64,000 bases of DNA from an uncultured Opitutia bacterium (GTDB taxonomy: Bacteria; Verrucomicrobiota; Verrucomicrobiia; Opitutales; UBA953). The notes under the pieces are model-generated. The model was given only the letters and a program-made list of their open reading frames with translations, was not told the DNA's origin and did not search any database. Position numbers and translations under genes: made by a program. Shown in pieces: positions 63,185 to 64,000 of this stretch. Position 1 is the first letter of the stretch; every line of letters starts with the position of its first letter. Where the stretch lies: positions 62,001 through 126,000 of the forward strand of contig CAIMFJ010000004.1 in NCBI GenBank assembly GCA_903840355.1. Reading direction: 5' to 3'.

Positions 63185-64000
63185 ATGCCTGAACTTGCCG
63201 AAGTCGCTTATTTTTGTGGTCGATGGAATCCTGGCATCGGTCAGCGGGTAAAGGCGGTTTATTTAAATCCTAAAGCTCGGGTCGGCCGCGGGCTAAACCC
63301 GCGGCACTTGGCGGAATCATTAGTCGGCCAGACCTTGAAAGCTTCGCGGACGTCAGGGAAACAAATGGCGTTTATTTTTAGCGGCGGCACTTGGTTGGGG
63401 ATTCATCTAGGCATGACCGGCCGTTTGGAGGCTGGGGATGCGGAGCGCGAGCCCACGCCCTACGATCACTTCAAATTAACCATGGCGAATGGGCGGGAGC
63501 TAATCTTTGTAGACCCGCGGCAGTTTGGTCGCGTGCAAAGTTGGACCGGTGAAGGAGAGCCTTCTTGGTGGGCCAAAATTCCGCCCGCGATTTTGTCGGC
63601 TGCCTTTACCGTAAAAAAATTAACGGATTATTTAAAGCGTCGCCAACGCGCTCCCATTAAAGCGGTCTTATTACAACAAGAAGCCTTTCCTGGAATTGGG
63701 AATTGGATGGCGGACGAAGTTTTATGGCGGGCGGGTTTTCACCCCGCTGCTCTCGCTGGAAATTTTGGACCGCAAGCCATCAAGAAATTACATCGCACCT
63801 TGAAACAAGTTTGTCGCGATGCCATGCGCGTCATCGGGAAAGATTGGTCCGACCCACCCAATCAATGGCTCTTTAACCATCGCTGGAAAGATGGCGGCAT
63901 TTGTCCGCGCACCAAGAAGCCTTTACACCGTGAAGACTTACGCGGCCGCACCACGTGTTGGTCGCCGGCTTGGCAGAAGTTAGGTGCGGAACGCCGTTGA
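63185..64000 (+). CDS. mutM: Formamidopyrimidine-DNA glycosylase family protein with degenerate zinc finger
   Basis: This is a base-excision-repair glycosylase of the Fpg/Nei family. The catalytic N terminus MPELAEV (Pro2, Glu3) fixes the start at ATG 63185; no longer start would work chemically. A conserved Lys lies in RTSGKQMAFIF, MTGRLE and DPRQFGR follow, then LLQQEAFPGIGNWMADE in the helix-two-turn-helix. The C-terminal finger (ICPRTKKPLHREDLRGRTTCWSPAWQ) keeps the GRTT Arg but retains only one of the usual four Cys at aligned positions. A zincless finger like eukaryotic NEIL1 is inferred. The 271-residue length is normal. Last gene in the window. Confidence 0.85.
   Translation: MPELAEVAYFCGRWNPGIGQRVKAVYLNPKARVGRGLNPRHLAESLVGQTLKASRTSGKQMAFIFSGGTWLGIHLGMTGRLEAGDAEREPTPYDHFKLTMANGRELIFVDPRQFGRVQSWTGEGEPSWWAKIPPAILSAAFTVKKLTDYLKRRQRAPIKAVLLQQEAFPGIGNWMADEVLWRAGFHPAALAGNFGPQAIKKLHRTLKQVCRDAMRVIGKDWSDPPNQWLFNHRWKDGGICPRTKKPLHREDLRGRTTCWSPAWQKLGAERR

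Noticed and set aside
1-64000. CRISPR arrays, insertion sequences, integrases or prophage genes
   Set aside because: I saw no regularly spaced direct repeats, transposase or phage-type proteins in the translations; gene content and spacing are chromosomal throughout.

Overview
The window reads as a contiguous piece of a Gram-negative chromosome, most likely from the phylum Verrucomicrobiota (Opitutae-like). This is an inference. It rests on the overall gene mix: KdsA (Kdo, hence lipopolysaccharide and an outer membrane), MenE (menaquinone), a DUF5069 protein, a NamZ/DUF1343 muramidase, a long Bacteroidetes-type PurF, an AroA-Cmk fusion, and polysaccharide-active secreted enzymes. Coding density is high. 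Genes sit in short operons with many 4-base ATGA/GTGA overlaps, and several starts are GTG or TTG. I saw no insertion sequence, prophage or CRISPR array.

Layout. 0-8 kb: menE, then a minus-strand group kdsA, polX, gmk, a membrane protein, queG and coaC, then gnd ending in a strong terminator. 8-13 kb: a minus-strand DevBCA-type export operon with a TolC-like lipoprotein, then an aquaporin-like channel. 13.6-18 kb: a secreted glycosidase-like protein, a small secreted coiled-coil protein, lysA and a trans-sulfuration-type PLP enzyme. 18-23.6 kb: mnmE, mnmG and a PhoB/PhoR-like pair. 23.6-27.8 kb (minus): tRNA-Gly, a PstS-like protein, an NtrC-type regulator, hemA and a HemX/CcsA-like gene. 27.9-31.5 kb: DUF5069, low-molecular-weight phosphatase, a RelE-fold protein, pssA and dnaN. 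31.5-35 kb (minus): tyrA, aroA-cmk, plsC. 35-47.5 kb: an SUMF1-like membrane protein with a CapD-type sugar enzyme, purEK, prmA/purN, namZ, purF, an unknown 350-residue protein and a Nudix hydrolase. 47.5-60.5 kb: an aldo/keto reductase, then a large urea module. 60.5-64 kb: a small His-rich membrane protein, a GH81 glucanase and mutM.

Two system-level signals stand out. First, the window probably contains the replication origin. Two perfect parS-type 16-mers lie in and just after mnmG. DnaA-box-like sites lie upstream of dnaN. Hand counts show the plus strand C-rich on the left (about 16-19 kb) and G-rich on the right (about 37-46 kb), whichever strand is coding.

Second, 48.7-60.5 kb is a complete urea acquisition and hydrolysis module: a beta-barrel porin, the UrtABCDE urea ABC transporter, urease UreABC and the accessory proteins UreEFGD. 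It carries two near-consensus sigma-54 (-24/-12) promoters, one before the porin and one directly before urtB. An intrinsic terminator sits between urtA and urtB. This suggests nitrogen-regulated expression with extra production of porin and UrtA. The region upstream of the PhoB-like regulator is also unusual: a long imperfect inverted repeat, then a hairpin that can hide a perfect Shine-Dalgarno sequence placed in front of an ATG-TAG start-stop codon pair.
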